DNA of 64,000 bases from positions 337,652-401,651 of the forward strand of contig NZ_JACHXD010000004.1 of assembly GCF_014191875.1 (NCBI RefSeq). The letters run 5' to 3'. The notes below the pieces were generated by a model. That model did no database searches. It had not been told where the DNA came from and saw only the letters and a list, made by a program, of their open reading frames with translations. Position numbers and translations under genes: made by a program. The DNA comes from Pseudoduganella violacea (GTDB lineage: Bacteria; Pseudomonadota; Gammaproteobacteria; Burkholderiales; Burkholderiaceae_D). Each line of letters starts with the position of its first letter. Positions within the stretch are counted from its first letter, which is position 1. Shown piece after piece: positions 45,531-56,984 of this stretch.

Positions 45531-48010
45531 GGTCCGGCCGCCTTTTCCAGCTCGCGCAGCATGCGGGCGATGCGGTCGGACAGCTTTTCGGTGCTGAGCT
45601 TTTCGCGGAAGCGCTCCACCATCAACGCAAAGCCGAATGGGGTGGGACGCGCCGTCTCATGCCAGCTCACGGCGCGTTGCCGCAATTCGTCCAGCGTGAC
45701 GCGCAGACGACCCAATTCCAGCTCTTGCTCCAGGACTTCGCGCTGCGCCTGCGTCAGCAGCAGATTGCCTGCATCGTGCTTGCGGAAGACTTCAAAGAAC
45801 AGCGAGGAAGAGGCCTGCAACTGACGCTGGCTTTTCGGCTGCCCGGGATAGCCGCCGAACACCAGCCCCGCGATGCGCGCGATCTCGCGAAAGCGCCGCT
45901 GCGACAATTCGGCCGCGTTCAGGCTGGCCAACACGTCTTCCAGCAGGTGTTCGGACGAGAACAGCGCCACCTCGGCGCCATGGGGCAGATCGAAGTACTC
46001 GGCCCAGTCGCTGTCCGCATCGGCGCTCAGCAGTTCAAAGCCATAGTCATTGACGGCAATCGAAAAGCTGGCCGGCTTGCGCTGCCCCAGACGGTAGGCC
46101 AGCAAGGCCGCCAGTCCGATATGCACCGAGCGTCCGGCAAAGGGATAGATGAATACATGCCGCCCTTCGCGGCTGCGCAGGCTTTCGGCCAGCGTTTGTC
46201 CGGGCGTAGGCAGGGCCGACCAGCGCTGCTGGATCTCCAGCAGCGGACGGATGGCCCGCATCTCGGCGCTGGCGTATTCGCCTGTGGCGGCGCGCCGCAA
46301 CTGCTCCAGCGCCGCATGCGCCAATTCCGAGGACAGGGGCATCTTGCCGCCTTGCCAGCGCGGCACGGCGCCACGGCTGCCGCTGGCGCGCCGCACATAG
46401 GCCGTCATCTCGTGCACGCGCACGAATTCGAGTATGCGGCCGCCAAACAGGAAATGGTCGCCTTGCTTCAAGCGCGAAATAAAGGACTCCTCGACACTGC
46501 CGATGCGGCTGCCGCGCAGGAATTTCACCTGGATGCTGGCGTCGGAGACGATGGTGCCGATGCTCATGCGGTGCCGCCGTCCGATGGCCTGGTCTGGGAC
46601 GCGATACACGCCTTCCTCGTCCGGCAGCACGCGCCGGTACTCGGGATAGGCAATCAGGCTTTGTCCGCCGCGCGCCACGAAGTCCAGCGCCCACTGCCAC
46701 TCCTCATCGCCCAGGGCGCGGTAGGACCAGGCGCCGCGCACCTCCTCCAGCAGCTCCTCGCTGCGGAAGCCGCCGCCCAAGGCCACCGTCACCAGGTGCT
46801 GAACCAGCACATCCAGCGGCTTGTCCGGCGCGCGCCGCGCTTCGATATCGCGCTCCTTGACCGCCTGGATCGCACCGGCCGCTTCCAGCAGCTCCAGGCT
46901 ATGCGTGGGCACCAGGGTCAGGCGCGAAGAGCGTCCTGGCGCGTGGCCGGAGCGTCCCGCCCTTTGCAGCAGGCGCGCGATGCCTTTGGCGCTGCCGATC
47001 TGCAGCACACGTTCGACCGGCAGGAAGTCCACGCCCAGATCCAGGCTGGAAGTGCAGACCACCGCGCGCAGCCTGCCCTGTTTCAGGCCCAGTTCCACCC
47101 AGTCGCGCACCTCCTTATCCAGCGAACCGTGATGCAGGGCGATCAGGCCGGCCCAGTCGGGACGCGCGGCCAGCAGGTTCTGATACCACAGCTCGGCCTG
47201 AGAGCGGGTATTGCAGAACACCAGCGTGGCGCCATGGCCTGCGATTTCCCGCGCCACCGCTTCCAACATCTGCAAGCCCAGATGGCCGGCCCAGGGAAAG
47301 CGCGCCGGGTGCTCGGGAATCAAGGTATCGACCAGGATTTGCTTGCGCAGCGCGCCTTCGACCAGCACGCCATGCGCACCGCCCAGCAGCACGTCGCGGG
47401 CGCGTTCCAGATTGCCCAGCGTGGCCGACAAGCCCCACACCACAAGCTGCGGCTGCCAGCGGCGCAGGCGGGCCAGCGCCAACTGCACTTGCACGCCGCG
47501 CTTATTGCCCATCAGCTCATGCCACTCATCGACCACCACCATGTCGAGGCGCTCGAACTGGGAGCGCGCTGCATTCTGGCTCAGCATCAACGACAGGCTT
47601 TCCGGCGTGGTGATGAGCACCTCCGGCAGCTGCCTGGCCTGGCGCGCCCGCGCCGCCGACGAGGTATCGCCGGTGCGCGACTCGATGCGCCAGTCCGGCG
47701 CCAGCATTGCGGACGACTCCTGCAAGGCGCGCAGGGTATCGGCGGCCAGCGCGCGCATGGGCGTCAGCCACAAGAGGCGCAGGCCGCGTGGTGGCTTGCG
47801 CGCTGCCGGTGCTGCCGGTGCTGCCAATGCTGCCGCGCGCAGCAAGGCCGCGAACCAGACCGCATAGGTTTTGCCGGCCCCGGTGCTGGCATGCAGCAGG
47901 CCGGATTGTCCCTCCTGCGCCGCCTGCCAGACCTCGCGCTGAAAAGGAAAAACCTGCCAGCCGCGCGCGGCGAACCAGGCTTCAAGCGGGGGCAGGAAAC
48001 GGCTGTTCAC
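45527..48010 (-). CDS. Ligase-associated Lhr-like DEXH helicase, GTG start
   Basis: 827-residue superfamily 2 helicase of the Lhr-core type. Walker A is [15 protein letters not shown] (Lys47), motif II is DEWH ([12 protein letters not shown]), motif III -SATLGN-, and the second RecA domain has [14 protein letters not shown] and [12 protein letters not shown]. Winged-helix and Lhr-core C-terminal parts follow. It likely translocates on and unwinds damaged DNA during ligase-associated repair. It starts with GTG at 48010, overlapping the ligase stop as GTGA, and ends overlapping pdeM. Confidence 0.93.
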   Translation of the reverse strand: MNSRFLPPLEAWFAARGWQVFPFQREVWQAAQEGQSGLLHASTGAGKTYAVWFAALLRAAALAAPAAPAARKPPRGLRLLWLTPMRALAADTLRALQESSAMLAPDWRIESRTGDTSSAARARQARQLPEVLITTPESLSLMLSQNAARSQFERLDMVVVDEWHELMGNKRGVQVQLALARLRRWQPQLVVWGLSATLGNLERARDVLLGGAHGVLVEGALRKQILVDTLIPEHPARFPWAGHLGLQMLEAVAREIAGHGATLVFCNTRSQAELWYQNLLAARPDWAGLIALHHGSLDKEVRDWVELGLKQGRLRAVVCTSSLDLGVDFLPVERVLQIGSAKGIARLLQRAGRSGHAPGRSSRLTLVPTHSLELLEAAGAIQAVKERDIEARRAPDKPLDVLVQHLVTVALGGGFRSEELLEEVRGAWSYRALGDEEWQWALDFVARGGQSLIAYPEYRRVLPDEEGVYRVPDQAIGRRHRMSIGTIVSDASIQVKFLRGSRIGSVEESFISRLKQGDHFLFGGRILEFVRVHEMTAYVRRASGSRGAVPRWQGGKMPLSSELAHAALEQLRRAATGEYASAEMRAIRPLLEIQQRWSALPTPGQTLAESLRSREGRHVFIYPFAGRSVHIGLAALLAYRLGQRKPASFSIAVNDYGFELLSADADSDWAEYFDLPHGAEVALFSSEHLLEDVLASLNAAELSQRRFREIARIAGLVFGGYPGQPKSQRQLQASSSLFFEVFRKHDAGNLLLTQAQREVLEQELELGRLRVTLDELRQRAVSWHETARPTPFGFALMVERFREKLSTEKLSDRIARMLRELEKAAGP

Positions 48011-49638
48011 GCGGCACCTTGCGCCAGCAAGCCTTGCAGCACGCCGAGCGTATCGGCATCCTCGATGGCCTTGTCTTCGCGGCGGCGCAAAATGCGCGGG
48101 AAGCGCACGGCGATGCCGGACTTGTGGCGCGGAGAAAGCGCAATGCCCTCAAAGCCGATTTCGAACACCATGGTCGGCCGCACGCTGCGCACCGGACCGA
48201 ATTTTTCTATCGTGGTGCTGCGGATGGCTTTATCCACCTGCGCGATTTCGGCGTCGCTCAAGCCGGAATAGGCTTTGGCAAATGGCACCAGCTTGCGCTC
48301 GCCGTCCTTCCCATCCCAGACGGCAAAGGTGTAGTCAGTGTAGAGCGAGGCGCGCCGGCCATGGCCGGTCTGGGCGTAGATCAGCACCGCGTCCACGCTG
48401 TAGGGATCGATTTTCCACTTCCACCAAGTGCCCACATCCTTCACACGGCCCACCCCATATTGCGCATCGATGGCCTTCAGCATCATGCCTTCAACGCCAC
48501 GCGCACGCGACTCGGCGCGGATGCGCGCCAACTCTTCCCAGCTTTCGGCCCGGATCAACGGCGACAAACGCCAGTGTGCCGCTGGCCGCTCGCGCAACAA
48601 CGTCTCCAGCCGCGCGCGCCGTTCCGCCTGCGGCAGGCGGCGCAGATCGCGGCCATTCTGCTCCAGCAGATCGTAGGCCACCAGCATGGCCGGCAGCTCG
48701 GCCAGCAGGCGCGTGGACAGGGTCTTGCGGCCGATGCGTTTTTGCAGATCGGCGAAGGAGGCGGGAACGTCGCCCTCGCGCCAGACCAGGATTTCGCCAT
48801 CGACCACCGTGCCGTCCGGCAGCGGCAGCGCGGCCAGTTCAGGGAAGCGGTCGGTGATCAAGTCTTCGCCACGCGACCATAGCCAGCTTTGGCCGCCGCG
48901 CCGCACCAGTTGGGCGCGCATGCCGTCGTATTTCCATTCGGCCTGCCACTGGTGCAGATCGCCCAGCGTGGCGGGCGCCGTTTGCAGCGGGTGGGCCAGG
49001 AAGAAGGGATAGGGTTGGCCGCCCGTTTGCCCTGCCCCTTCCTGCGGCGCGGCGCTGAGCAGATTCTGGAAGCCCTGCGCCGTGGGCTTGACGCTGCCAT
49101 CGGTCCAGCCCATCAGGCGCTGCGCCATCAGCTTGTTGTCCAGATTGGCCAGGGTGCTGAGCGCGCGCGTCACCAGCAGGCGCGAGACGCCGACGCGGAA
49201 GCCGCCGCCGATCAGCTTAAGCAGCAGGAAGCGCTCGCGTGTTTCGAGTTCGTCCCAATAACGGAACAGCGCCTCGCGGATCACACCGGGCGGCGCGCCG
49301 CGCAAGGGCGCGATACGGCCTTCGACCCATTCGGCCAGGCCGGCATCGCTGCGCTGCCGCGGCGCCGGCAGAATGTGGGCGATGGTCTCGGCCAGATCAC
49401 CGACGGCGTGATAGCACTCGTCGAACAGCCATTCATCCAGTCCCGCGTATTCGGTGGCGTACTGGCGCAGGAGTTTGAGCGGCACGGCCTGGCGCGGCTT
49501 GCCGCCCGCAAGGAAGTAGACGGCCCAGGCGGCGTTCTCCGGCGGCGCGCTGCGAAAGTAGGCAATCAGCGCTTCCAGCTTGCGGCTGGTGGAGGTGGTC
49601 TCATCCAGCTCGGCGTACAGGGCGGCGAACTCACGCAT
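48007..49638 (-). CDS. ATP-dependent DNA ligase (ligase-associated repair)
   Basis: 543-residue ATP-dependent ligase with an N-terminal DNA-binding domain (1-205), nucleotidyltransferase domain and OB fold. The AMP-accepting lysine is Lys236 in [11 protein letters not shown]; [14 protein letters not shown] (motif III/IIIa), -EGMMLKA- (IV) and [16 protein letters not shown] (V) follow. The ATG at 49638 begins [16 protein letters not shown], and the gene overlaps the upstream exonuclease gene by 8 bases. It seals nicks in a repair route separate from the replicative NAD-dependent ligase. Confidence 0.93.
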   Translation of the reverse strand: MREFAALYAELDETTSTSRKLEALIAYFRSAPPENAAWAVYFLAGGKPRQAVPLKLLRQYATEYAGLDEWLFDECYHAVGDLAETIAHILPAPRQRSDAGLAEWVEGRIAPLRGAPPGVIREALFRYWDELETRERFLLLKLIGGGFRVGVSRLLVTRALSTLANLDNKLMAQRLMGWTDGSVKPTAQGFQNLLSAAPQEGAGQTGGQPYPFFLAHPLQTAPATLGDLHQWQAEWKYDGMRAQLVRRGGQSWLWSRGEDLITDRFPELAALPLPDGTVVDGEILVWREGDVPASFADLQKRIGRKTLSTRLLAELPAMLVAYDLLEQNGRDLRRLPQAERRARLETLLRERPAAHWRLSPLIRAESWEELARIRAESRARGVEGMMLKAIDAQYGVGRVKDVGTWWKWKIDPYSVDAVLIYAQTGHGRRASLYTDYTFAVWDGKDGERKLVPFAKAYSGLSDAEIAQVDKAIRSTTIEKFGPVRSVRPTMVFEIGFEGIALSPRHKSGIAVRFPRILRRREDKAIEDADTLGVLQGLLAQGAA

Positions 49639-50692
49639 CGCGCTCTCCCGCTGCCGCCGTGGCCAGGCCCGCGCCCTCGCCGGCCAGCGCATCGGCGGCG
49701 GCGTCTTCGGCCTCGTCGTCGCCGTATTCCGTGTCGAAAGCATGGGCATCGAAACCATTCTGGTTCAGCCAGCGCACCATGACCGGGATCGAACCGTGGG
49801 TGACGATCACACGCTGCGCGCCGCTGGCATGGATGGCCTGCATCAACCCTGGCCAGTCGGCGTGGTCGGACAGCACGAAGCCGCGATCCACGCCGCGCCG
49901 CCGGCGCGCGCCACGCAGCAGCATCCAGCCGCTGGCAAAAGCATCGCTGAAATCGCCGAAGCGCCGTATCCAGGGCGAGCCGGCGGCCGACGGCGGCGCA
50001 ATCACGATGGCGCGCGCCAGGTCGGCCTTCTCCACTTCATGCACCATCCGCGTTGGCGGCAGCGCCACGCCGCCCGCGCGGTAGACGCGGTTCAGCGCTT
50101 CCACCGCGCCATGGCAGACAATCGGCCCGGTGCCGGCATCGAGGCCGCTGAGAATGCGCTGCGCCTTGCCGAAGGAATAGCACAGCATCACGCTGCAGCG
50201 GCCGGCGGCGGCGTTCCTGCGCCACCAGGCATTGATCTGCGCGAAGGTTTCCTGCTGCGCTTCCCAGCGGTAGATGGGCAGGCCGAAAGTCGATTCGGTG
50301 ATGAAGGTATGGCAGCGCACCGGCTCGAAGGGCGCGCAGGTGGCGTCGCTCTCGACCTTGTAATCGCCCGATGCGACCCAGACTTCGCCGCCGCATTCCA
50401 TGCGCACCTGGGCCGATCCCAGCACATGGCCGGCCGGATGCAGCGAGATGCGTACGCCATTGTGGTCGATCTGTTCGCCGTATTCCAGGCCCTGCACGGC
50501 GATCTCGCCCAGGCGCGCCTTGAGCACGCCGACGCCGGGTACAGCCGCCAAATAGCGGCCATGGCCGAAGCGCGCATGATCGCTGTGGGCATGCGTGATG
50601 ACGGCGCGCTCCACCGGCCGCCACGGGTCGATGTAAAAGCCGCCCGGCACGCAGAACAGGCCCTCCTTGCGCACGACCACCATATCGGACAT
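49631..50692 (-). CDS. Ligase-associated beta-CASP/MBL DNA exonuclease
   Basis: 353-residue metallo-beta-lactamase fold nuclease. Motif 2 is -ITHAHSDHARFGHGRY-; further ligands lie in -LHPAGHVLGSAQV-, -WVASGDYKVESD- and -FVLSDHADWPGL-. It matches the exonuclease that stands with the ATP ligase and Lhr helicase in the ligase-associated DNA damage response, related to SNM1-type repair nucleases. Start ATG at 50692 gives -MSDMVVVRKEGLFCVPGG-. It follows recQ by 19 bases. The last 30 residues are an Ala/Gly/Glu-rich tail. Confidence 0.92.
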   Translation of the reverse strand: MSDMVVVRKEGLFCVPGGFYIDPWRPVERAVITHAHSDHARFGHGRYLAAVPGVGVLKARLGEIAVQGLEYGEQIDHNGVRISLHPAGHVLGSAQVRMECGGEVWVASGDYKVESDATCAPFEPVRCHTFITESTFGLPIYRWEAQQETFAQINAWWRRNAAAGRCSVMLCYSFGKAQRILSGLDAGTGPIVCHGAVEALNRVYRAGGVALPPTRMVHEVEKADLARAIVIAPPSAAGSPWIRRFGDFSDAFASGWMLLRGARRRRGVDRGFVLSDHADWPGLMQAIHASGAQRVIVTHGSIPVMVRWLNQNGFDAHAFDTEYGDDEAEDAAADALAGEGAGLATAAAGERDA

Positions 50693-50711
50693 GGCGCGTC
50701 CATCCTCCCCG

Positions 50712-52229
<1,518 letters not shown>

Positions 52230-52323
52230 GCCCTCAATGTAGGCCGCGGCGCGGCGGCGCGCCATAGGACTCGGCGCGGTGCGCGCGTAGGAAAACGGCG
52301 GACATCGCCCGCTCAGCAGCGCG

Positions 52324-54897
52324 TCACAGCGGCATATCGAGTGCCGCCTGCAAGTCGGCCAGATCGTAGGGCTTGCGCAGCAGGCTGGCGCTGAAATCGA
52401 GCTGCTCCACCGCATCTTTGCCGTACCCGGTGGAGAAGATGATGCGGCGCGCGCAGCCGCCGCGCAGGGCGCGCCGCGCCAGTTCGATGCCGGATATGCC
52501 GGGCAGGCTGACATCGGTGAACAGGATGTCGAAGCCCTGTTCCTCCAGCAGCGTCCAGGCGCGCTCGCCGTCGCCGACGCCGGTCACGGTGTGGCCCAGC
52601 ATGCCCACCAGCTCGCACACCATTTCCAGCGAATCGGGATTGTCTTCCACCACCAGCACGCGCAGCGAGCCGTGATGCGGCAGCACCGGCTGCGGCGGCA
52701 GCAGGCGGTCGCGGCTCTCCATCTCCTGCTGGCGGCGGCGCTGCTGCATGGCCTGGCTGCGCGCCTGCAGCACCTGGCGCAGCTTGCGCGCCAGGTCTTC
52801 GCGCTTGTACGGTTTGCTCAGCAGCTCGACCCCGGCATCCAGGCGGCCGCCATGCACGATGGCGTCCTGCGGATAACCGGAGGTAAACAGCACCGCCAGA
52901 TCCGGCAGCTTTTCGCGCGCCAGCCGCGCCAGTTCCGTACTGCGCAGCGGACCAGGCATGACGACGTCGGTAAACAGCAGGTCGATAGCGGCATCGCCCT
53001 GCAAGACCTGCAAGGCGTCCTGCGCGTCCTCCGCCTGCAGCACGCGGTAGCCAAGGGCTTGCAGCATATCGACCACCACGCCGCGCACGCCGGCGTCGTC
53101 CTCCACCACCAGCACGGTTTCGCTGCCGCCGCTGACGGCGGGCGAAACCTCGGCCGCCTCCGGCGTTTCGGCCTGCATGCTGCGCGGCAGATAGATGCGC
53201 ACCGTCGTGCCTTGGCCTGGCTCGCTGACGATCTTGATGTGGCCGCGGCTTTGCTTGACGAAGCCGTAGGCCATGGACAACCCCAGGCCCGTGCCCTCGC
53301 CTTCGGCCTTGGTGGTGAAGAAGGGTTCAAAGGCGCGCTCCAGCACCTCGGGCGCCATGCCGCAGCCGGTATCGCTGACCGACAGCAGCACGTACTGGCC
53401 CGACGCCACGTCCAGCAGATTGTTGACGTAGTACTCGTCCAGCACCGCATTGCCCAGTTCAATGGTCAGGCGGCCGGCGCCGGCCATGGCGTCGCGCGCA
53501 TTGATGGCCAGGTTGAGGATCACGTTCTCGATCTGGCCCGGATCGACCAGCGTATTCCACAAGCCGCTGCCGCCGATGGTGACGATGTCGATGGCCTCGC
53601 CCAGGGCGCGCCGCAGCAGTTCATCCATATTCGTCACCAGCCGGCCCAGGTCGGCCACCACCGGCTGCAAGGGCTGGCGGCGGGCAAAGGCCAGCAGCTG
53701 CGAGGACAGCTTGGCGCCGCGCTCCACCGCCGCCACGGCCATGGCCAGGCGCTTGCGCGCCAGCGCATCGCCGTCCAGCTGCTGCGACAGCATCTGCAGG
53801 CTACCCGAAATGATCTGCAGCACGTTGTTGAAGTCATGCGCCACGCCGCCCGTGAGCTGGCCCACCGCCTCCATCTTCTGCGACTGGCGCAGCGCCGCCT
53901 CGGCCTTGTCGCGCTCCGCGATTTCGCGGCCGACGCGCTGTTCCAGCGTGTCGTTCAGATCGCGCAGCGCCACTTCCACGCGGCGCCGTTCGGTGATGTC
54001 GGTCTTGACGGCGATCAGGGCCAGGGGCTGGCCTTGCTCGTCATCGAGGCGGCTCATGCAGCTGGAAATCCAGACCCAGCTCTCGTCCGGCTTGCGGTAA
54101 CGCTTTTCCAGCGTGAAGGGCGTGCCGTCGGCCACCAGGCGCGCCACGCGCCGCCGGTTCTCGTTCATATCGTCGGGATGGATGATGTCGTCCATATGCA
54201 GGACCAGCAGCTCGTCGCGCCCGCGGCCCAGCATCTGGCACAGCGCGCCGTTGACGCGGCGGAAGCGGCCATCGAGCGTCAGCTCCGCCAGGCCCACCGA
54301 AGCTTGGCCGAAGATGGCCGCCATCCGGTCCTGGCTGGTGCGCAAGGCTTGCTCGGCCTGTTTGCGGTCGCTGATTTCCACCACGGTGCCCAGCACGCCG
54401 CCCACCTGGCCGCCATCGCGCACCGGGCTGTAATACAGGTCGAGCCAGACATCTTCCGGCACGCCGTTGCGTTCCAGGACCAGGTGGGCGCCGCGATGCT
54501 CGCGCGGCTCGCCGCGAAAACCCGCCTCCAGCACCGCCTGGTTCCAATCCCACACCTCGGGCCAGATCAGCGGCACCGAGCCGCCCAGCGCCGCCGGGTG
54601 GCGGCCGCCCGCGACGATCGCATAGGCATCGTTATAAATCATGATGTGATCCGGTCCCCACATCAGCACCATGGCAATGGGTGAATTGAGCACCAGCTCC
54701 ACTGTGCTGCGCAAGCCCGCCGGCCACTGCGCCATCGGTCCCAGGCTGGTGGCCGCCCAGTCGAAATCGCGCACCAGCTGGCCGCAGGCGCCGCCGCCCA
54801 CGGGCCGCCAGCCCTGCGGCGCCGTCTGTTCGCCACGTCCGGCCGCCAGCGCGCCGGCCATCTGCCCGCTCATGCGCGCCTGCATCCGGCCGCTCAT
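52324..54897 (-). CDS. Hybrid sensor histidine kinase with two receivers
   Basis: 857-residue soluble hybrid kinase without membrane spans. Two PAS-type sensor domains (about 45-180 and 185-315) are followed by a HisKA with His near residue 352 (-GGVAHDFNNVLQII-), an HATPase (-NLAINARDAM-, -DTGCGMAPE-, -GEGTGLGLSM-) and two receivers (about 590-705 and 740-855) with Asp in -LLFTDVVMPG- and -ILFTDVSLPGISG-. Start overlaps the stop of the next kinase gene (ATGA), so both are made together and probably form one phosphorelay. Signal and output are unknown. Confidence 0.9.
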   Translation of the reverse strand: MSGRMQARMSGQMAGALAAGRGEQTAPQGWRPVGGGACGQLVRDFDWAATSLGPMAQWPAGLRSTVELVLNSPIAMVLMWGPDHIMIYNDAYAIVAGGRHPAALGGSVPLIWPEVWDWNQAVLEAGFRGEPREHRGAHLVLERNGVPEDVWLDLYYSPVRDGGQVGGVLGTVVEISDRKQAEQALRTSQDRMAAIFGQASVGLAELTLDGRFRRVNGALCQMLGRGRDELLVLHMDDIIHPDDMNENRRRVARLVADGTPFTLEKRYRKPDESWVWISSCMSRLDDEQGQPLALIAVKTDITERRRVEVALRDLNDTLEQRVGREIAERDKAEAALRQSQKMEAVGQLTGGVAHDFNNVLQIISGSLQMLSQQLDGDALARKRLAMAVAAVERGAKLSSQLLAFARRQPLQPVVADLGRLVTNMDELLRRALGEAIDIVTIGGSGLWNTLVDPGQIENVILNLAINARDAMAGAGRLTIELGNAVLDEYYVNNLLDVASGQYVLLSVSDTGCGMAPEVLERAFEPFFTTKAEGEGTGLGLSMAYGFVKQSRGHIKIVSEPGQGTTVRIYLPRSMQAETPEAAEVSPAVSGGSETVLVVEDDAGVRGVVVDMLQALGYRVLQAEDAQDALQVLQGDAAIDLLFTDVVMPGPLRSTELARLAREKLPDLAVLFTSGYPQDAIVHGGRLDAGVELLSKPYKREDLARKLRQVLQARSQAMQQRRRQQEMESRDRLLPPQPVLPHHGSLRVLVVEDNPDSLEMVCELVGMLGHTVTGVGDGERAWTLLEEQGFDILFTDVSLPGISGIELARRALRGGCARRIIFSTGYGKDAVEQLDFSASLLRKPYDLADLQAALDMPL

Positions 54898-56030
54898 GCG
54901 GCCGCCTCCGCAACCTGGCGGCGCGGCAAGCTGACGGTGAACACGGTCTGGCCCAGGGCCGCATCGGAGGCGACGCCGATATCGCCGCCGTGGGCGCGCG
55001 CGAACATGCTGGCGGTGTACAGGCCCAAGCCCAACCCCTGGCCGGAGCGGCGGTTCTCGGCGCTCTGGAACGGTTCGAAGAGATGCGCCAGGCGCGCGGC
55101 CTCGATCACGCCCTGGTTGTGCACCGCGAGACGAATCGTCCCGACCGCGCTGCCGTCGATGAGCAGCTGCACCGGGTGATCCGGTTCACCATGCAGCAGC
55201 GCATTGCCGATCAGGTTGGACATGATCTGCGAGCACATGCCGGCATCAATGCAAGCCTGGGTATCGCCCTGGCTGGCGATGCGCACCCGCACCGGCTTAT
55301 CGGGCGGATGGAACTCGTCGGCGATGGCACGGCACAAGGCTTCCACATCCTGCGGCTTGGCGTTGAGCTGCAACTGGCCGGAACGGATGCGCGCCAGGTC
55401 GAGCAGCTGGTCCACCATCTGCGCCATGCGCCGCGCGCTGCTCTGGATGCGCTGCGCCGTCACGGCTACCTTGGGGTGGTCGGTCATCAGCGGCAGCAGC
55501 ATGGCGCCGTTCATCACCACCGACAGCGGCGTGCGCAGGTCGTGGCCCAGCACGGCGGTGAACATCTCGTTCAGGCGCAGCGCGCGTTCCAGCTCGGCCA
55601 TCTGCTGCGCCATCTGGCGCTTTTGCTGATACAGCTCGACAAAGACATTCACCTTGCTCAGCAAGGCCTGGTTGTCGATCGGCTTGAACATGAAATCGAC
55701 CGCGCCCGCCTCGTAGCCGCGGAAGCTGTAACCCGCTTCGCGCGTGGCGGCGGTCAGGAAAATCAGGGGAATGGCGCGGGTGCGCTCACTGCCGCGTATC
55801 AGCTCGGCCAGCTCGAAGCCGTCCATGCCGGGCATCTGCACATCGACCAGGGCCAGCGCCACCTCGTGCACCAGCAGCAGTTCCAGCGCCTGCGGGCCGG
55901 AAGCCGCCTTCAGCACCACCACGCCCGGCCGCGTCAGCAGGGCCTCGACCGCCAGCAGATTGGCCTCGGTATCGTCGACAAGCAGGATATGGATGGGGGG
56001 GACGGGGGCGCTCACTTTACAGCTCTTCAT
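54894..56030 (-). CDS. Response regulator / histidine kinase fusion
   Basis: 378-residue protein with an N-terminal receiver (Asp63 in -LALVDVQMPGMDGF-) joined by a coiled coil to a HisKA/HATPase kinase (His163 in -LGHDLRTPLSVV-, then -NLIGNALLHG- and -GQGLGLGLYTASMFA-). It has no membrane spans. Such REC-kinase proteins take phosphate from another kinase and modulate it. The gene directly precedes the hybrid kinase on the minus strand with a 4-base overlap. Confidence 0.9.
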   Translation of the reverse strand: MKSCKVSAPVPPIHILLVDDTEANLLAVEALLTRPGVVVLKAASGPQALELLLVHEVALALVDVQMPGMDGFELAELIRGSERTRAIPLIFLTAATREAGYSFRGYEAGAVDFMFKPIDNQALLSKVNVFVELYQQKRQMAQQMAELERALRLNEMFTAVLGHDLRTPLSVVMNGAMLLPLMTDHPKVAVTAQRIQSSARRMAQMVDQLLDLARIRSGQLQLNAKPQDVEALCRAIADEFHPPDKPVRVRIASQGDTQACIDAGMCSQIMSNLIGNALLHGEPDHPVQLLIDGSAVGTIRLAVHNQGVIEAARLAHLFEPFQSAENRRSGQGLGLGLYTASMFARAHGGDIGVASDAALGQTVFTVSLPRRQVAEAAA

Positions 56031-56140
56031 TGTTTGCTAAGGTTGGGCAGCATTCCATGCTACCAGTTTTTTACCTTTTGCCAACAAAATGTTCAAGCGT
56101 ACACGCCCCCTGTGCGACCGCTGGACGGACAGGGGGCGGC

Positions 56141-56977
56141 TTAGACCAGCAGCGCGGCGCTCATGGCGTCGGCGTCGCCGGTGGCTTCCTGCAGCAGGGC
56201 CGAGATGGCGGGATAGTCGGCCAGGTATTGGGCCAGGGCGGCCGTGCGCAGCAGCACATGGTCGTCGGAATGGGGCATGGGCGAGAGCACGGGACACAGG
56301 TGCTTGGCCAGCAGCAGCGTGTCGCGCAGGCCGGCCGGCGGGAAACTGACCGCGCCGCCGCGCAGGGCGACGATGGCGGCGCTGACCGGCTCCGGCACCA
56401 TCAGCTTTTTCATCAGCTCGCGCGCCACGATTTCGAGCGCGGCGCCCATCCAGTCTTCCGGCTCTTCGAGCAGGCCGGGCATGGTGTCGGCGCGCGACAG
56501 CAGATAGAAGCCACCGACTTCATGCATGATACCCGCGAACAGCGCGGTGTCGGCATCGACCAGGGTGATGCGCTTGGCGATCAGGTAGGACAGCGCGGCC
56601 ACATGGGCCGAGTACTTCCACAATTGCTCGGCCTTGGCGCGCAATTGCGGATCACGGATGCGGCTGCCGAACTGGCGCACCACCATGGCCGCGGCCAGCG
56701 TGTAGAGATTGCGGTAGCCCAGACGCTGCACGGCGGCGCGCACGCTGGTGACGAGGGCGGCGCCATTGGAGCGGAACACGGCGGAATTGGCCAGGGCGAC
56801 GGCGCGCGCCGCCAGCACCGGCTCGGCAAGGACTTTGCGGATGACGTCTTCATCATGGCAGTCGGGGTCGGCGACTGTCAGCTGCAGGGATAGCGCCGCA
56901 TTGACGCTGGTGGGAAAAACCAGCTCGCCGCGCTGGGCCTCCGATACGATGAGTGCAAAGTCCTTGATCTTCTCCAT
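56141..56977 (-). CDS. HDOD domain protein
   Basis: 278-residue protein dominated by an HDOD domain (about 20-215), with -FPTSVNAALSLQLTVADPD-, -EPVLAARAVALANSAVF- and -LFAGIMHEVGGFYLL- of the family. HDOD proteins lack HD hydrolase residues and act in signalling or stress regulation. It follows the chemoreceptor gene by 7 bases on the same strand, so the two are likely co-transcribed. Confidence 0.88.
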   Translation of the reverse strand: MEKIKDFALIVSEAQRGELVFPTSVNAALSLQLTVADPDCHDEDVIRKVLAEPVLAARAVALANSAVFRSNGAALVTSVRAAVQRLGYRNLYTLAAAMVVRQFGSRIRDPQLRAKAEQLWKYSAHVAALSYLIAKRITLVDADTALFAGIMHEVGGFYLLSRADTMPGLLEEPEDWMGAALEIVARELMKKLMVPEPVSAAIVALRGGAVSFPPAGLRDTLLLAKHLCPVLSPMPHSDDHVLLRTAALAQYLADYPAISALLQEATGDADAMSAALLV

Positions 56978-56984
56978 TCCAAAA